This document shows, one piece after another, positions 1 to 11,251 of a DNA stretch of 33,267 nucleotides. The notes beneath the pieces are model-generated. The model was given only the letters and a program-made list of their open reading frames with translations. It made no database searches and was not told where the DNA came from. The DNA is taken from assembly GCA_031280565.1 (NCBI GenBank), contig JAITGN010000075.1:1-33267 (forward strand), given 5' to 3'. How positions within the stretch are numbered: position 1 is the first letter of the stretch; each line of letters starts with the position of its first letter. Origin of the DNA: Accumulibacter sp. (GTDB taxonomy: Bacteria > Pseudomonadota > Gammaproteobacteria > Burkholderiales > Rhodocyclaceae). Made by a program: the position numbers and the translations under genes.

Positions 1-240
1 CCTTACCCTTCGACAACGCCCATCTCCGTTCGTACTGAGCCTGTCGAAGTATGAACGGACGCTCCAGCCTTTCCAGTCCTTACCCTTCGACAAGCTCAGG
101 GCGAACGGACTGGAAAGGCAGCCTGCGACAGGCTTCCTTCGACAGGCTCAGGACGGAGCAGGGCGAACGGATTGAAAAACACGACTTCGACAAGCGCTCA
201 GGACAGGCAGAGCGGATAGATTGGAAAACATGCCCTATCT
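1..240. repeat. Cluster of dispersed TTCGACA(A/G)GCTCAGG / CCGTTCG repeat modules with internal inverted repeats (left copy)
   Basis: Repeated 'cccttcgacaagctcaggg', 'gcctgtcgaagtatgaacgg' and 'gcgaacgga' units. Perfect 13-bp inverted repeat GCCTTTCCAGTCC (67-79) / GGACTGGAAAGGC (107-119). Near-identical block at 31125-31325. Confidence 0.9.
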
Positions 241-741
241 CCGTTCGCGCCGATGCCGTGCGCGGCAAGACCTGGGGAGTCAGGGGGCAGACCCCGGGGG
301 GGCGCCCGGGCCAGCGTCAGTCGGTCTCGGCTGCCTCGGCCATCAATTCCAAGGGAGCGTTCTGGTTCGAGACCTACCAGGGAGCGCTCACCGGCGAGTT
401 GTTCGTGCAACTGCTCAAGAACATGATGGCCGAGCGTGAGAGGCCGGTGTATTGGGTCATCGATGGTCTGCCAGCGCACAAGAAAGCCCTGGTCAGGCAA
501 TACGTGGCGCAAACCAAGGGCAGGCTCACGCTACATTTTCTGCCCGGTTATGCGCCAGACCTCAATCCGGATGAGTTGGTGTGGAGTCACGCCAGGCGCA
601 CGGGGCGCGCGCAGTCCCTTGCGCAAGGGCGAGAAACTCAAGGAGCGCGTGGACGCACAACTGCAGTCGGTGGCTGACGATCCTGCACTCGTCCGGTCAT
701 TCTTCAAGTATCCTTCTGTCGCCTATATTTCTAATTTGTGA
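233..741 (+). pseudogene. IS630-family transposase remnant (DDE C-terminal half, N-terminus missing, frameshift near 600)
   Basis: Frame of ORF 51..677 carries 'KTWGVRGQTP..GQRQSVSAASAINSKGAFWFETYQGALTGELFVQLLKNMM...VIDGLPAHKK...LPGYAPDLNPDELVW'. The expected continuation 'RSPLRKGEKLKERVDAQLQSVADDPALVRSFFKYPSVAYI' lies in the frame of ORF 436..741. Confidence 0.88.
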
Positions 742-826
742 GTATGTACGAATGGATTGCCGTGGAAATCCCTTGTTCCTTTAGTGGTTGTTGGGTTTTC
801 GCACCGTTTTTTTGGAGACCGTGAAA

Positions 827-1036
827 ATGACCCCTTCCCGTCTGAATGAAATTGAAGCCAAGGTGAGCCTGATCGAAGATTCGGTAGATGAGTTGAATCA
901 CACCGTTTTCCGCTTGCAGCAACAGGCCGGGCAGTTGCAGGAGCAATTGCGTTTTCTGTACGGAAAGTTGCAGGCTCTGACGGAAATGCCCGCTGCCACG
1001 CAGGGGCCGCGCGATGAAATTCCTCCGCATTATTGA
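827..1036 (+). CDS. slyX: SlyX family protein
   Basis: Short coiled-coil 'RLNEIEAKVSLIEDSVDELNHTVFRLQQQAGQLQEQLRFLYGKL' ending in the characteristic 'PPHY'; ATG at 827. Confidence 0.72.
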   Translation: MTPSRLNEIEAKVSLIEDSVDELNHTVFRLQQQAGQLQEQLRFLYGKLQALTEMPAATQGPRDEIPPHY

Positions 1037-1186
1037 AACGCCAGCGTCCGGGCATTTGGAATTTTCGGGTGACGCCGGACGTTCCGGTCAGAAAAACTTG
1101 TTACACTTCGTCCGTGTTTGGTTGGTAGAATCCGTCGCGGCGTGCCGCGCGCCTTTTTGGCAGCCGTTTCATTTCATACTTTTTTC

Positions 1187-1561
1187 ATGCTTGAAAATTA
1201 TTTTCCTGTAGCTGTTTTCATTCTGGTGGGAATCGTGTTCGGTGTCGCGTCGATTGTCGCGGGCCGTATCATCGCGCCCCACCGTCCGGATGACGAGAAG
1301 CTCTCCGCATATGAATGCGGGTTCGATGCGTTTGGCGACGCGCGGGGAAAATTCGATGTCCGCTACTATCTGGTGGCTATTCTGTTCATCCTGTTTGATC
1401 TGGAAGTCGCGTTTTTGGTGCCGTGGGCGGTTATTTTCAGGGATATCGCCGGATCGGAAACTCTCCGATGGTTCGGCTTTGCCGAGATGTCGCTTTTTAT
1501 TCTGGTTCTTGTCACTGCTTATGTTTATGCCCGGATCAAGGGCGCGCTGGATTGGGAATAA
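1187..1561 (+). CDS. nuoA: NADH-quinone oxidoreductase subunit A
   Basis: '[41 protein letters not shown]' signature; ATG at 1187. Confidence 0.97.
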   Translation: MLENYFPVAVFILVGIVFGVASIVAGRIIAPHRPDDEKLSAYECGFDAFGDARGKFDVRYYLVAILFILFDLEVAFLVPWAVIFRDIAGSETLRWFGFAEMSLFILVLVTAYVYARIKGALDWE

Positions 1562-1577
1562 CGTCCAAAGGAATGAT

Positions 1578-2054
1578 ATGGCGATTGAGGGACTGTTTCA
1601 GCAAGGCTTTGTGACGACGACAGCGGACAAGCTGATCAACTCCGTACGTACGGGGTCGATGTGGCCAATGACTTTTGGCCTCGCCTGTTGCGCGATCGAG
1701 ATGATTCATACCGGATGTTCGCGCTATGATCTCGACCGTTTTGGAATCGTTTTTCGCCCAAGTCCGAGGCAGTCCGATCTGATGATCGTCGCGGGCACGT
1801 TGACGAATAAAATGGCGTCCGCGCTGAGGCGGGTTTATGACCAAATGGCCGAGCCGCGCTGGGTCATATCGATGGGGTCGTGCGCCAACGGCGGCGGCTA
1901 TTATCATTATTCGTATTCGGTGGTTCGTGGCTGCGACAGGATCGTTCCGGTCGATGTTTATATTCCGGGATGTCCTCCGACCCCCGAGGCATTGATTTAC
2001 GGGTTGCTCCAGTTGCAGAATAAAATTCGCCGCACCAGTACGATTGCCCGGTGA
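1578..2054 (+). CDS. nuoB: NADH-quinone oxidoreductase subunit B
   Basis: '[23 protein letters not shown]..', '[41 protein letters not shown]' (N2 cluster ligands). Confidence 0.98.
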   Translation: MAIEGLFQQGFVTTTADKLINSVRTGSMWPMTFGLACCAIEMIHTGCSRYDLDRFGIVFRPSPRQSDLMIVAGTLTNKMASALRRVYDQMAEPRWVISMGSCANGGGYYHYSYSVVRGCDRIVPVDVYIPGCPPTPEALIYGLLQLQNKIRRTSTIAR

Positions 2055-2059
2055 TTTCC

Positions 2060-2662
2060 ATGTCTTCCAGGTTCGAAACGCTCGTTCGGATTTTGCTGGA
2101 GTCTTTCGGTGGCAGTGTGTCGCCGCGCCTCGTGTCTGGCGGAGCGCATATCGATATCGACGCGCCTGTCTACCTTGATGTCATGCGCCGTCTCCGCGAT
2201 GATCCCGCGTTGTGCTTCGAACAGTTGATGGATCTTTGCGGCATGGATTATTCCGCTTATGAAAATCCGCCGTGGCGGGAAGGGCGGTTCGCGGTCGTCA
2301 GCCAGCTTCTGTCGGTTTCAAAAAACTGGCGTTTGCGCGCGCGTTGCTTCGTTCCGGACGATGCGTCTCCGGTGCTTCCTTCCGTCGTTCCAGTATGGAA
2401 TTCGGCGCGGTGGTTCGAGCGGGAGGCGTTTGATCTTTTTGGTATTGTTTTTTCCGGGCATGGCGATCTGCGCCGCATTCTGACCGATTACGATTTTTCA
2501 GGCCATCCTCTTCGCAAGGATTTTCCTCTGCCGGGCTATGTCGAGGCGCGTTACGATCCTGAGCAGCGGCGCGTGGTTTATGGGCCGGTTACGGTCGAGG
2601 AGCGCGAAATTGTGCCGCGCCGTGTTCGCGGACAAAATCATGATGGGCCGGAAGATGCCTGA
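2060..2662 (+). CDS. nuoC: NADH-quinone oxidoreductase subunit C
   Basis: '[49 protein letters not shown]'; overlaps the nuoD start; alternative GTG start at 2051. Confidence 0.97.
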   Translation: MSSRFETLVRILLESFGGSVSPRLVSGGAHIDIDAPVYLDVMRRLRDDPALCFEQLMDLCGMDYSAYENPPWREGRFAVVSQLLSVSKNWRLRARCFVPDDASPVLPSVVPVWNSARWFEREAFDLFGIVFSGHGDLRRILTDYDFSGHPLRKDFPLPGYVEARYDPEQRRVVYGPVTVEEREIVPRRVRGQNHDGPEDA

Positions 2663-3908
2663 GATACGGAACTACGAACTGAATTTCGGCCCGCAGCATC
2701 CCGCCGCGCATGGCGTTTTGCGCATGGTGCTCGAGCTTGACGGGGAGGTTGTCGTTCGCGCCGATCCCCATATCGGCATGCTGCACCGAGGAACGGAAAA
2801 GCTTGTCGAAAGCCGCACATGGATGCAGTGTCTTCCGTACATGGATCGTCTTGATTATTTTTCGATGATGTGCAACGAACACGCGTATTGTCTGGCCATC
2901 GAAAAATTATTGGGCCTCAGTGTGCCGATCCGCGCGAAATATATTCGCGTTATGTTCGATGAGATTACGCGGATACTGAATCATCTGTTATGGGTCGGTT
3001 CGCATGGACTGGATGTCGGTGCCATGTCGATGCTGCTTTATACCGTCAGGGAACGCGAGGATCTGCTTGATTGTTATGAAGCCGTTTCCGGAAGCCGGAT
3101 GCATGCGGCGTATTATCGCCCGGGCGGAGTGTATCGGGATTTGCCGGATACGATGCCAAAATATGCCGAATCAAAATGGAAAAACGCTGCCGACGTTCGG
3201 CGGCTCAACGAAGCGCGAAACGGTTCGTTGCTTGACTTCATTGAGGATTTCGCGGCGCGTTTTCCGAAAATTCTCGATGAATACGAAACGTTGTTGACGG
3301 ATAACCGCATCTGGAAGCAGCGTCTCGTCAATGTTGGCGTTATTTCTTCCGGGCGTGCTCTGCAACTCGGTTTTTCCGGTCCGATGCTGCGGGCTTCGGG
3401 GGTTGAATGGGATTTGCGCAAAAAACAGCCGTACGCGGTCTATGACCAGCTCGATTTCGATATTCCTGTTGGAATGACCGGCGACTGTTATGACCGTTAT
3501 CTTGTCAGAATGGAAGAAATGCGTCAGTCGACGCGGATTGTCCGGCAGTGTGTCGACTGGCTGCGGTCGAATCCGGGGCCGGTCGTTTCGGACGACTACA
3601 AAGTGGCCTCGCCACCGCGTCAGGAAATGAAATCAAGCATGGAAGGATTGATTCACCATTTCAAGCTGCGTTCCGAAGGCTTCCATGTTCCCGGCGGCGA
3701 AATTTATTCGGCCATCGAAAATCCCAAAGGCGAGTTCGGCGTTTACGTCGTTTCGGATGGAGCCAACAAGCCCTACCGGTTGAAAATCCGCTCGCCGGGG
3801 TTCGCTCATCTTTCGGCGCTGGATGAAATGACGCGAGGACATATGATCGCCGATACCGTAACGATGATCGGAACACTGGATATCGTTTTTGGGGAGATCG
3901 ACCGCTGA
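2655..3908 (+). CDS. nuoD: NADH-quinone oxidoreductase subunit D
   Basis: '[45 protein letters not shown]'; C-terminal 'DIVFGEIDR'. Upstream in-frame ATG at 2640 is also possible. Confidence 0.98.
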   Translation: MPEIRNYELNFGPQHPAAHGVLRMVLELDGEVVVRADPHIGMLHRGTEKLVESRTWMQCLPYMDRLDYFSMMCNEHAYCLAIEKLLGLSVPIRAKYIRVMFDEITRILNHLLWVGSHGLDVGAMSMLLYTVREREDLLDCYEAVSGSRMHAAYYRPGGVYRDLPDTMPKYAESKWKNAADVRRLNEARNGSLLDFIEDFAARFPKILDEYETLLTDNRIWKQRLVNVGVISSGRALQLGFSGPMLRASGVEWDLRKKQPYAVYDQLDFDIPVGMTGDCYDRYLVRMEEMRQSTRIVRQCVDWLRSNPGPVVSDDYKVASPPRQEMKSSMEGLIHHFKLRSEGFHVPGGEIYSAIENPKGEFGVYVVSDGANKPYRLKIRSPGFAHLSALDEMTRGHMIADTVTMIGTLDIVFGEIDR

Positions 3909-4381
3909 TGCTGACGACGGATTCCCTGAAAAAAATCGATCGGGAGATAGCGAAATATCCAGCGGGACGGAAACAATCCGCCGTCATGGCGGCGCTGGTG
4001 ATTGCGCAGGAAGAAAAAGGATGGCTTTCGGGCGAGGTTATCGCGTTTATTGCTGCTCTTCTCGACATGCCGCCGATAGCCGTGTACGAAGTCGCCAGTT
4101 TTTACGGCATGTACGATTTGCAGCCGTCCGGAAAACACAGGCTGACCGTGTGTACAAATCTTCCATGTCGGCTTTCCGGCGCGGAAGACGCCGCAGAGTA
4201 TCTGAAGAAGAAACTGGGAATCGGCTTTGGCGAAACGACGCCTGATGGACGTTTTACGCTCAAGGAAGGTGAATGCATGGGCGCGTGTGGTGATGCTCCC
4301 GTGGCGCTTGTCGACAATCGCCGGTTGTGTTGCCGCATGTCGCCGGAAGAAATCGACAAATTGTTGCGGGAACTCGATTAA
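3908..4381 (+). CDS. nuoE: NADH-quinone oxidoreductase subunit E (2Fe-2S)
   Basis: '[32 protein letters not shown]', '[17 protein letters not shown]'. Confidence 0.97.
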   Translation: MLTTDSLKKIDREIAKYPAGRKQSAVMAALVIAQEEKGWLSGEVIAFIAALLDMPPIAVYEVASFYGMYDLQPSGKHRLTVCTNLPCRLSGAEDAAEYLKKKLGIGFGETTPDGRFTLKEGECMGACGDAPVALVDNRRLCCRMSPEEIDKLLRELD

Positions 4382-5709
4382 TGGCGATTCTTGGCGCAAT
4401 CAACCCGATCCTGACGGCCGGACTTGATCCAAATGATCCAGACGGATGGCGTTGCGGGGCATACCTTGGGCGCGGCGGGTATTCGGCGCTCCGCAAAATT
4501 CTGTCCGGGAAAATTTCGCCGGAATGTGTGCTCGACGATCTCAAAAAATCCTCGCTGCGTGGCCGCGGCGGCGCCGGTTTTCCAACCGGATTGAAATGGT
4601 CTTTCATCCCGAGAAACCATGAAGGTGAAAAGTATCTCGTCTGCAATTCGGACGAGGGCGAGCCTGGAACGTTCAAGGACCGCGATCTTTTGCTTCTGAA
4701 TCCGCACGCGGTGATCGAAGGCATGGTTATCGGCGCCTATGTAATGGGCATGTCGCGGGCGTACAATTATATTCACGGTGAAATTCCGGAAGCCTGTCTG
4801 CGTTTTGAGGAAGCGCTTGACGAGGCGCGGGCGGCCGGTTTTATCGGAAACGATATTCTGGGTTCTGGTTTTTGCGTCGAAATATTCGCGCACCGGGGGT
4901 ATGGCGCATATATCGCCGGCGAAGAGACCGGACAGCTCGAATCGCTTGAGGGGAAAAAGGCGCGTCCACGCCATAAACCGCCGTTCCCTGCGAATGCCGG
5001 GCTTTATGGCGCTCCAACGACGATCAACAACGCGGAGACTCTCGCGGCGGTTCCCTTTGTCCTGAATATGGGGCCGGAGGCTTTTCTTGCGGCAGGCAAA
5101 CCCAATAATGCGGGCACCAAAATTTTTTCGGTCTCCGGTCATGTGGCGAAACCGGGAAATTATGAAATTCCCCTGGGAACACCTTTTCGTGCTCTGCTTG
5201 ATCTGGCCGGAGGCATGCGCGGTGGCCGCGCGCTCAAGGCCTGTATTCCCGGAGGTTCGTCGTCGCCCGTGATTCCGGGTGATGCCATGATGGAACTCAC
5301 GATGGATTACGATTGCATCAGCCGTGCTGGATCAATGCTCGGATCGGGAGCGGTGATCGTTATGGACGAGACAACGTGCATGGTCAAGGCGCTTGAGCGG
5401 CTTTCCTTTTTCTACCAGCATGAATCCTGCGGCCAATGTACGCCGTGCCGCGAGGGGACGCGCTGGCTGCGCGGGATCGTCCGGCGGATCGAAAACGGCG
5501 AGGGACGCACCGGCGATCTCGAAACGCTTGAACACGTGGCGGCCAATATCGCGGGACGCACGGTCTGCGCGCTGGGCGATGCGGCGGTCATGCCGGTGCA
5601 AAGTTTTCTCCGGCATTTCCGCGACGAATTTATGTATCATATCGACCATAAAACCTGTCTTGTTTCAAAAGAAACACAGCGGACGGGCAGCGGATGGGCG
5701 TGGGAGTAA
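4381..5709 (+). CDS. nuoF: NADH-quinone oxidoreductase subunit F (FMN/NADH binding)
   Basis: '[19 protein letters not shown]', '[17 protein letters not shown]', '[16 protein letters not shown]'. Confidence 0.98.
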   Translation: MAILGAINPILTAGLDPNDPDGWRCGAYLGRGGYSALRKILSGKISPECVLDDLKKSSLRGRGGAGFPTGLKWSFIPRNHEGEKYLVCNSDEGEPGTFKDRDLLLLNPHAVIEGMVIGAYVMGMSRAYNYIHGEIPEACLRFEEALDEARAAGFIGNDILGSGFCVEIFAHRGYGAYIAGEETGQLESLEGKKARPRHKPPFPANAGLYGAPTTINNAETLAAVPFVLNMGPEAFLAAGKPNNAGTKIFSVSGHVAKPGNYEIPLGTPFRALLDLAGGMRGGRALKACIPGGSSSPVIPGDAMMELTMDYDCISRAGSMLGSGAVIVMDETTCMVKALERLSFFYQHESCGQCTPCREGTRWLRGIVRRIENGEGRTGDLETLEHVAANIAGRTVCALGDAAVMPVQSFLRHFRDEFMYHIDHKTCLVSKETQRTGSGWAWE

Positions 5710-5760
5710 TCGCGGCGTGACGTCTTTTATCCAAATGGCTTTTTCAGGGTTCGTTCCACG

Positions 5761-5970
5761 ATGAGAAAACCAGGATGCCTATTCTCCTCGCTGGCGGGGA
5801 GGGCGTTTTCCGGCTGCGCATGGCGGGATATTGGCGCCGCGCTTTCCTGCCGGCCGGAACGAGCGGAGGCGGCGATTGTCCGAACGGAACAAATGATTGC
5901 CGCGGATGATCAAAGCCTTTCAGCCATGAAACTTCGTTTTTCTCGCATCCTTTGCTTGATTACGTGGTGA
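5761..5970 (+). CDS. Hypothetical 69-aa ORF in the nuoF-nuoG spacer
   Basis: Only same-strand ORF of size in an unusually long (~330 bp) gap inside the nuo operon; no recognisable family. Confidence 0.2.
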   Translation: MRKPGCLFSSLAGRAFSGCAWRDIGAALSCRPERAEAAIVRTEQMIAADDQSLSAMKLRFSRILCLITW

Positions 5971-6039
5971 ATAAAGGATGAGACGCCTTTGATGGCGATG
6001 TTCTATTGCGAAGATGTTTTTTGACAAATGGTAATCAGG

Positions 6040-8391
6040 ATGCTGGATATCGAAATTGATGGAAAAAAGGCGCGCGCTTCCGAAGGCAGCACGGTCATCG
6101 AGGCTGCGGAGCGGGCGGGCGTACACATTCCGCATTTCTGCTATCACAAAAAACTGTCAGTGGCGAACAACTGCCGGATGTGTCTCGTGCAGATCGAGAA
6201 AATGCCGAAACCCTTGCCCGCGTGCGCGACGAATGTTTCCGACGGGATGAAGATTTTCACCCATTCCGGTCTTGTTGCCGATATCCAGAAAGGGATTCTG
6301 GAATTTCTTCTGATAAACCATCCCCTGGATTGCCCGGTTTGCGATCAGGGCGGCGAATGCCATCTACAGGATATGGCTGTGACTTATGGCGGCGCCCGTT
6401 CACGTTACCGGGAAGGCAAACGCGTCGTTTCGCCGAAAGAGGGCGGGCCGCTGATTTCGATGCGGGAAATGTCGCGTTGCATTCATTGCGCGCGCTGCGT
6501 GCGCTTTGGCCACGAGATTGCCGGCATCATGGAGCTTGGCATGACGGGGCGGGGCGGAAGCTCCGAAATCCAGACTTTTATCGGCCAAAGCATTGATTCC
6601 GAACTTTCTGGAAACATGATTGATCTGTGTCCGGTTGGCGCGTTGACGTCGAAGCCTTTCCGCTTTCTGGCGCGTTCCTGGGAATTATCGCGTCGCCGGT
6701 CGGTCAGCCCGCATGACAGTTTTGGTTCGAATCTCGTTTTGCATGTCAAGAATGACCGCGTGCTGCGTGTCACGCCGCATGATAATGAAGAGATCAACGA
6801 ATGCTGGCTGCCGGATAAAGACCGTTTTTCTTATGAAGGACTTGCCTCGGCTGACCGGCTGAAAAAGCCGATGATTCGCGTTGATGGGGCTTTGCGTGAA
6901 GTGGAATGGAATGTCGCGCTGGATTATACGGCGCATGCGCTGAGGGACATCGTCGGGACGCATGGAGCCGAAGCCTTGGCGTCGCTTGCTTCTCCCCATT
7001 CAACGCTTGAGGAGCTTTATCTGCTGCAAAAATTGACACGTGGACTTGGCTCGGGAAATATCGATTTTCGTCCACGCCGCCGCGATTTTTCCACCGACGG
7101 CAAACATTCCGGAATTCCGTGGCTCGGCCTGCGGATCGCCGAGATCACGGATATCGACGCCGCGCTGGTCGTTGGAAGTTTCCTCCGCAAGGATCATCCG
7201 CTGTTCGCACACCGCTTGCGTCAGCTTGCGAAAAAATCGGGCAGGGTCAGTCTGCTTTCCGTGCTGGAGGACGATCCGTTGATTGATCTTCATGCGCGCA
7301 TCACTGTCCGGCCCACCGGTCTGGCGGGTGTGCTGGCTTCCATCGTTCGGGCCGCTGCGCGGATCGTGAATGTGGACGGGGCGGCGCTTCCTGAGGGCAT
7401 TGATCCCTTTCCCGAGAACGAAGCGGTCCGCGTTATTGCCGAGAGTCTCGTCAACGGGAAAAATTGCGCCGTTTTCCTTGGGAATGCCGCGGAACAGAGT
7501 CCACAGGCGGGGTTGCTTCATGCGCTGGCCGCCGAGCTGGCGCGTCTTGCCAGCGCGCGTTTCGGATTTATCGGAGAAGCTGCCAACAGTGTTGGCGGCT
7601 ACGTCGCAGGCGCGTTGCCGTCCGGTTTGAACGCTTATGAAATGTTCGGGCAGCCGCGCAGAGCCTATATTCTGCATGGCATAGAACCCGGACTGGATTG
7701 CCACAGTCCCCAACAGGCGCTTTTTGCGCTGAAGCAGGCGGATATGACGGTTGTCCTCTCCCCGTTCGCGGGCGGCGCATTCGCGGATTACGCTGATGTG
7801 CTTCTTCCCGCCGCGCCTTTCAGCGAAACATCGGGAACCTTCGTCAATACAGAAGGCCGCATTCAGAGTTTCGAGGGCGCGTGTCCTCCATTGGACAGGA
7901 CGCGTCCGGCCTGGAAGATATTCAGCGCGCTTGGAAACATGCTCGGACTTCCCGGTTTCGATTACGATTCAAGCGCGCGGATTCTCGGCGAGATTGTCCC
8001 GCCGGGCAGCGCGTTTGTCGATGGATTGGATAATTCCTTGACCGGGAGCGCGAATCTCTTTATGGAAACGGGATTGTTTGCCGACGGCGTATTGCAGCGT
8101 ATTGCCGATGTGCCGATATATTTTGCCGACCCGCTGGCGCGGCGCGGCGCGGCGCTGGAAAAAACGAAGGATTCTTTTCCGCCGGAGGCGCGCATGAACG
8201 CGAAAACCCTGGAACGTTATGCGATCTCCACCGGAGATCGTGTTTATGTCAGGCAGGGCGGCGGCAAGGCGTTGTTGACGGTGCGATTGGATTCGTCGGT
8301 TCCGGACACATGTGTCCGGGTATCAGCCGCGCATCCGGTGACCGCGGGGCTTGGCGACATGTTTGGAACGCTTGAAGTGGAGCGAGTCTGA
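6040..8391 (+). CDS. nuoG: NADH-quinone oxidoreductase subunit G
   Basis: '[28 protein letters not shown]', '[17 protein letters not shown]', '[16 protein letters not shown]'. Alternative ATG at 6028. Confidence 0.97.
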   Translation: MLDIEIDGKKARASEGSTVIEAAERAGVHIPHFCYHKKLSVANNCRMCLVQIEKMPKPLPACATNVSDGMKIFTHSGLVADIQKGILEFLLINHPLDCPVCDQGGECHLQDMAVTYGGARSRYREGKRVVSPKEGGPLISMREMSRCIHCARCVRFGHEIAGIMELGMTGRGGSSEIQTFIGQSIDSELSGNMIDLCPVGALTSKPFRFLARSWELSRRRSVSPHDSFGSNLVLHVKNDRVLRVTPHDNEEINECWLPDKDRFSYEGLASADRLKKPMIRVDGALREVEWNVALDYTAHALRDIVGTHGAEALASLASPHSTLEELYLLQKLTRGLGSGNIDFRPRRRDFSTDGKHSGIPWLGLRIAEITDIDAALVVGSFLRKDHPLFAHRLRQLAKKSGRVSLLSVLEDDPLIDLHARITVRPTGLAGVLASIVRAAARIVNVDGAALPEGIDPFPENEAVRVIAESLVNGKNCAVFLGNAAEQSPQAGLLHALAAELARLASARFGFIGEAANSVGGYVAGALPSGLNAYEMFGQPRRAYILHGIEPGLDCHSPQQALFALKQADMTVVLSPFAGGAFADYADVLLPAAPFSETSGTFVNTEGRIQSFEGACPPLDRTRPAWKIFSALGNMLGLPGFDYDSSARILGEIVPPGSAFVDGLDNSLTGSANLFMETGLFADGVLQRIADVPIYFADPLARRGAALEKTKDSFPPEARMNAKTLERYAISTGDRVYVRQGGGKALLTVRLDSSVPDTCVRVSAAHPVTAGLGDMFGTLEVERV

Positions 8392-9440
8392 TGGATATGC
8401 TGCGTCAATTCGGACAAGATATGCTTGGGCCGGCGGTTTTCATGGTGGCGGCGACACTTGCCAAAATCGTTTGTATCACCCTGCCGTTAATGCTTTGTGT
8501 CGCCTACCTGACGTTGCTGGAGCGCAAGATTATCGGCTGGATGCAGACGCGTCTTGGGCCGAACCGGGTTGGGCCGTTTGGCCTTTTTCAGCCCCTCGCT
8601 GACGGTCTGAAATTATTGCTGAAGGAAATCGTGATTCCATCCGGAGCGGATAAATGGGTTTTCCTCGCCGCGCCGGTTTTTTCCATCGCTCCCGCTCTGG
8701 CCGCGTGGGCCGTCGTTCCGTTCGATGATGGCGTGGTGTTGGCCGATATCAATGCGGGGCTTCTTTATCTCATGGCGATTACCTCTGTCGGCGTTTATGG
8801 CGTTGTTTTGGCGGGATGGTCTTCGAACTCAAGGTACGCTTTTCTTGGAGGGATGCGTTCCGCCGCGCAACTGATTTCCTATGAAATAGCGATGGGGCTT
8901 TCACTGGTAGTCGTCTTGATGGTCTCGAACAGCCTGAATCTCGGCGATATCGTTAATGCCCAGGGAAAAGGGCTGTTTGCCGGGATGGGGGTGAGTTTTC
9001 TTTCCTGGAACTGGCTGCCGCTCTTTCCGGTTTTTGTTGTCTATATGGTTTCAATCGTTGCTGAAACGAATCGCGCGCCCTTTGACATGGCGGAGGGCGA
9101 GTCAGAAATCATCGGCTTCCACCTGGAATACTCTGGATTGGCATTTTCCCTGTTTTATGTGGCCGAATATGCTTCGATGATTCTGTGTTCGGCGATAGCA
9201 TCGATTCTGTTTCTTGGAGGCTGGTTGTCGCCCTTGGGCTGTTTCCCGGACGGATTTCACTGGCTCGCGGCGAAAATTTTTATTGTTTTGGTCTCCTTCC
9301 TGTGGATACGCGCCACTTTTCCGCGCTATCGCTACGATCAGGTCATGCGCCTCGGGTGGAAAGTTTTCATTCCGGTGTGCATTGCGTGGATGGGCGTTGT
9401 GGGGATATGGATGATGTCGCCGTGGTCCGTCTGGAAATGA
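8391..9440 (+). CDS. nuoH: NADH-quinone oxidoreductase subunit H
   Basis: '[41 protein letters not shown]', '[25 protein letters not shown]'. Confidence 0.98.
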   Translation: MDMLRQFGQDMLGPAVFMVAATLAKIVCITLPLMLCVAYLTLLERKIIGWMQTRLGPNRVGPFGLFQPLADGLKLLLKEIVIPSGADKWVFLAAPVFSIAPALAAWAVVPFDDGVVLADINAGLLYLMAITSVGVYGVVLAGWSSNSRYAFLGGMRSAAQLISYEIAMGLSLVVVLMVSNSLNLGDIVNAQGKGLFAGMGVSFLSWNWLPLFPVFVVYMVSIVAETNRAPFDMAEGESEIIGFHLEYSGLAFSLFYVAEYASMILCSAIASILFLGGWLSPLGCFPDGFHWLAAKIFIVLVSFLWIRATFPRYRYDQVMRLGWKVFIPVCIAWMGVVGIWMMSPWSVWK

Positions 9441-9457
9441 GTTGCGCGGGGGAGGGG

Positions 9458-9658
9458 ATGAACCGGCCGGAAATTCATAATTCGCATAGTTCACATGGTT
9501 TCCTGCATGCTTTTGGTGGGGGCGCGGAAGAGGATTATGAAGAGACTTTTGAATTGACTGGGGATGGCCTGGGTGCCAGCGTCTCAAAAAACTGCCATTG
9601 TATCTGTGAAAAACATCCCGCCATTGCATATAGACTGTTTGAAAACATCCAAAAATAA
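9458..9658 (+). CDS. Small hypothetical ORF (66 aa) between nuoH and nuoI
   Basis: ATG at 9458 directly preceded by 'gggggagggg' (SD-like); MNRPEIHNSHSSHGFLHAFGGGAEEDYEETFELTGDGLGASVSKNCHCICEKHPAIAYRLFENIQK; stop overlaps the next ATG (TAATG). Confidence 0.4.
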   Translation: MNRPEIHNSHSSHGFLHAFGGGAEEDYEETFELTGDGLGASVSKNCHCICEKHPAIAYRLFENIQK

Positions 9659-9828
9659 TGTCATACATCTTCGTATCGCATAACGAAACGCGCGTCTCGC
9701 CGCTCACGGTGGGACGAGCTTCCGGCCTGCTGGCTCATTCCGTTGCCGGTCTTGCCGCCCAGGGTCACATAGAACCCTTGGCCAGGCTGGAAAAGTCTTG
9801 CGGACAGCCGAAACGGTCTCTGCCATGA
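9658..9828 (+). CDS. Small hypothetical ORF (56 aa) bridging to nuoI
   Basis: ATG at 9658 overlaps the upstream TAA; TGA at 9826-9828 overlaps the nuoI ATG (9825). [56 protein letters not shown]. Below the supplied ORF-track length cutoff. Confidence 0.4.
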   Translation: MSYIFVSHNETRVSPLTVGRASGLLAHSVAGLAAQGHIEPLARLEKSCGQPKRSLP

Positions 9829-10313
9829 GTTCGATGAAAGAGATTTTTGGCAGCTTTTTGCTCCGGGAATTATTCGGAGGACTGGCGGTAACGGGCCGCT
9901 ATCTGTTCGCGCCCAAAACGACAGTCAGGTATCCGGAAGAAAAGATACCGCAAAGCCCCCGTTTTCGCGGACTGCATGCCCTGCGCCGCTATCCGGATGG
10001 CGAGGAGCGCTGTGTGGCGTGCAAACTCTGCGAAGCCGCCTGTCCATCAATGGCGATTACGATTGAGATTGCGCCGGATGAAAACGGGAAACGCTGTACG
10101 ACGCGTTACGACATCGATATGATGAAATGTATTTTTTGCGGCTTTTGCGCGGAGGCCTGTCCGGCCGACGCGATTGTCGAAACGCGGTTTTATGAGTATT
10201 CCGCCGAAAGCCGCGACGCGCTTGTCTGGACAAAAGACATGCTGCTGGAAAACGGCGAACGCTGCGAAGAGCAGATCGCTGAAGACCTTGGACGAGATAT
10301 GAAATATCGTTGA
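9825..10313 (+). CDS. nuoI: NADH-quinone oxidoreductase subunit I (2x 4Fe-4S)
   Basis: '[19 protein letters not shown]' and '[19 protein letters not shown]'. Confidence 0.98.
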   Translation: MSSMKEIFGSFLLRELFGGLAVTGRYLFAPKTTVRYPEEKIPQSPRFRGLHALRRYPDGEERCVACKLCEAACPSMAITIEIAPDENGKRCTTRYDIDMMKCIFCGFCAEACPADAIVETRFYEYSAESRDALVWTKDMLLENGERCEEQIAEDLGRDMKYR

Positions 10314-10327
10314 AAGTGAGCGGCGTC

Positions 10328-10930
10328 ATGGAATTCAAAACATTCGTCTTTTATTTTCTTTCCGCGGTATTGCTTTATGCCGCGGCGCGTGTCGTAACGC
10401 TCCGTAATCCGGTTCATGCCGCCCTTCATCTCGTTCTGGCCTTTTTCAGCGCGAGTGGCATCTGGATGCTTCTACAGGCTGAATTTCTCGCCATCGTTCT
10501 GGTGCTCGTCTATGTCGGTTCAGTGACGGTGCTTTTCCTGTTTGTCGTGATGATGCTCGATATCGACGCGAACCGGATGCGCGAGGGCTTCCGGAAAAAC
10601 ATGCCGCTGGGCCTTGGCGTTGCGTCATTGATGATCGCGGAAATGGGCTTTGTGTTTTATTCGCGTTTTTCCGGGCATGTGGAAAGCGCGGCGCGCCAGG
10701 CCGGGCCGGAATACAGCAATGTCAAGGAAATCGGGCGCTTGCTGTTTACCGAATATGCCTATCCGTTTGAACTGGCGTCGGTCGTTCTTCTGACGGGTGT
10801 CGTCGCCGCGGTCGCCTTGACGCTGCGCGGCAAACAAAAGAACAAATCGGTCGATCCGTCCGAACAGGTTTTCGTGAAGGCGGGCGAAAGGATCCGGATA
10901 CTTCACATGCCGCCGGAAAAAATGGAGTAA
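10328..10930 (+). CDS. nuoJ: NADH-quinone oxidoreductase subunit J
   Basis: '[54 protein letters not shown]'. Confidence 0.96.
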   Translation: MEFKTFVFYFLSAVLLYAAARVVTLRNPVHAALHLVLAFFSASGIWMLLQAEFLAIVLVLVYVGSVTVLFLFVVMMLDIDANRMREGFRKNMPLGLGVASLMIAEMGFVFYSRFSGHVESAARQAGPEYSNVKEIGRLLFTEYAYPFELASVVLLTGVVAAVALTLRGKQKNKSVDPSEQVFVKAGERIRILHMPPEKME

Positions 10931-10940
10931 AGGAAATCTC

Positions 10941-11246
10941 TTGCTTACGCTTTCCCATTATCTGATTCTTGGTGCGATTCTGTTCATGACGGGAGTCGCC
11001 GGGATTTTTATCAACCGGAAAAACCTGATCATCGTCCTGATGTCGATTGAGCTTGTTCTGCTTGCGGTCAGCACGAATTTCATCGCGTTTTCGCATTATC
11101 TGCAGACCATGGCGGGACAGATTTTCGTCTTCTTCATTCTGACCGTCGCGGCGGCGGAATCGGCGATCGGGCTGGCGATCCTCATTGTTCTCTTTCGCAG
11201 CCGCAAGAGCATCCATGTGGATGACCTGGATTGTTTGAAAGGCTAG
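10941..11246 (+). CDS. nuoK: NADH-quinone oxidoreductase subunit K
   Basis: '[42 protein letters not shown].....[14 protein letters not shown]'; TTG start. Confidence 0.96.
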   Translation: MLTLSHYLILGAILFMTGVAGIFINRKNLIIVLMSIELVLLAVSTNFIAFSHYLQTMAGQIFVFFILTVAAAESAIGLAILIVLFRSRKSIHVDDLDCLKG

Positions 11247-11251
11247 CCGGT

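Noticed and set aside
51-677. Full 208-aa ORF as an intact transposase
   Set aside because: First ~60 codons are translated repeat DNA; only the downstream part matches IS630, and the true C-terminus is in another frame.
1095-1135. sigma70 promoter upstream of nuoA (TTACAC ... TAGAAT)
   Set aside because: Spacing of about 19 nt or more and a weak -35; not supportable by eye.
9102-9707. 201-aa ORF on the - strand over the nuoH end and nuoH-nuoI gap
   Set aside because: Antisense to the conserved nuoH 3' end; composition looks like shadow-frame translation.
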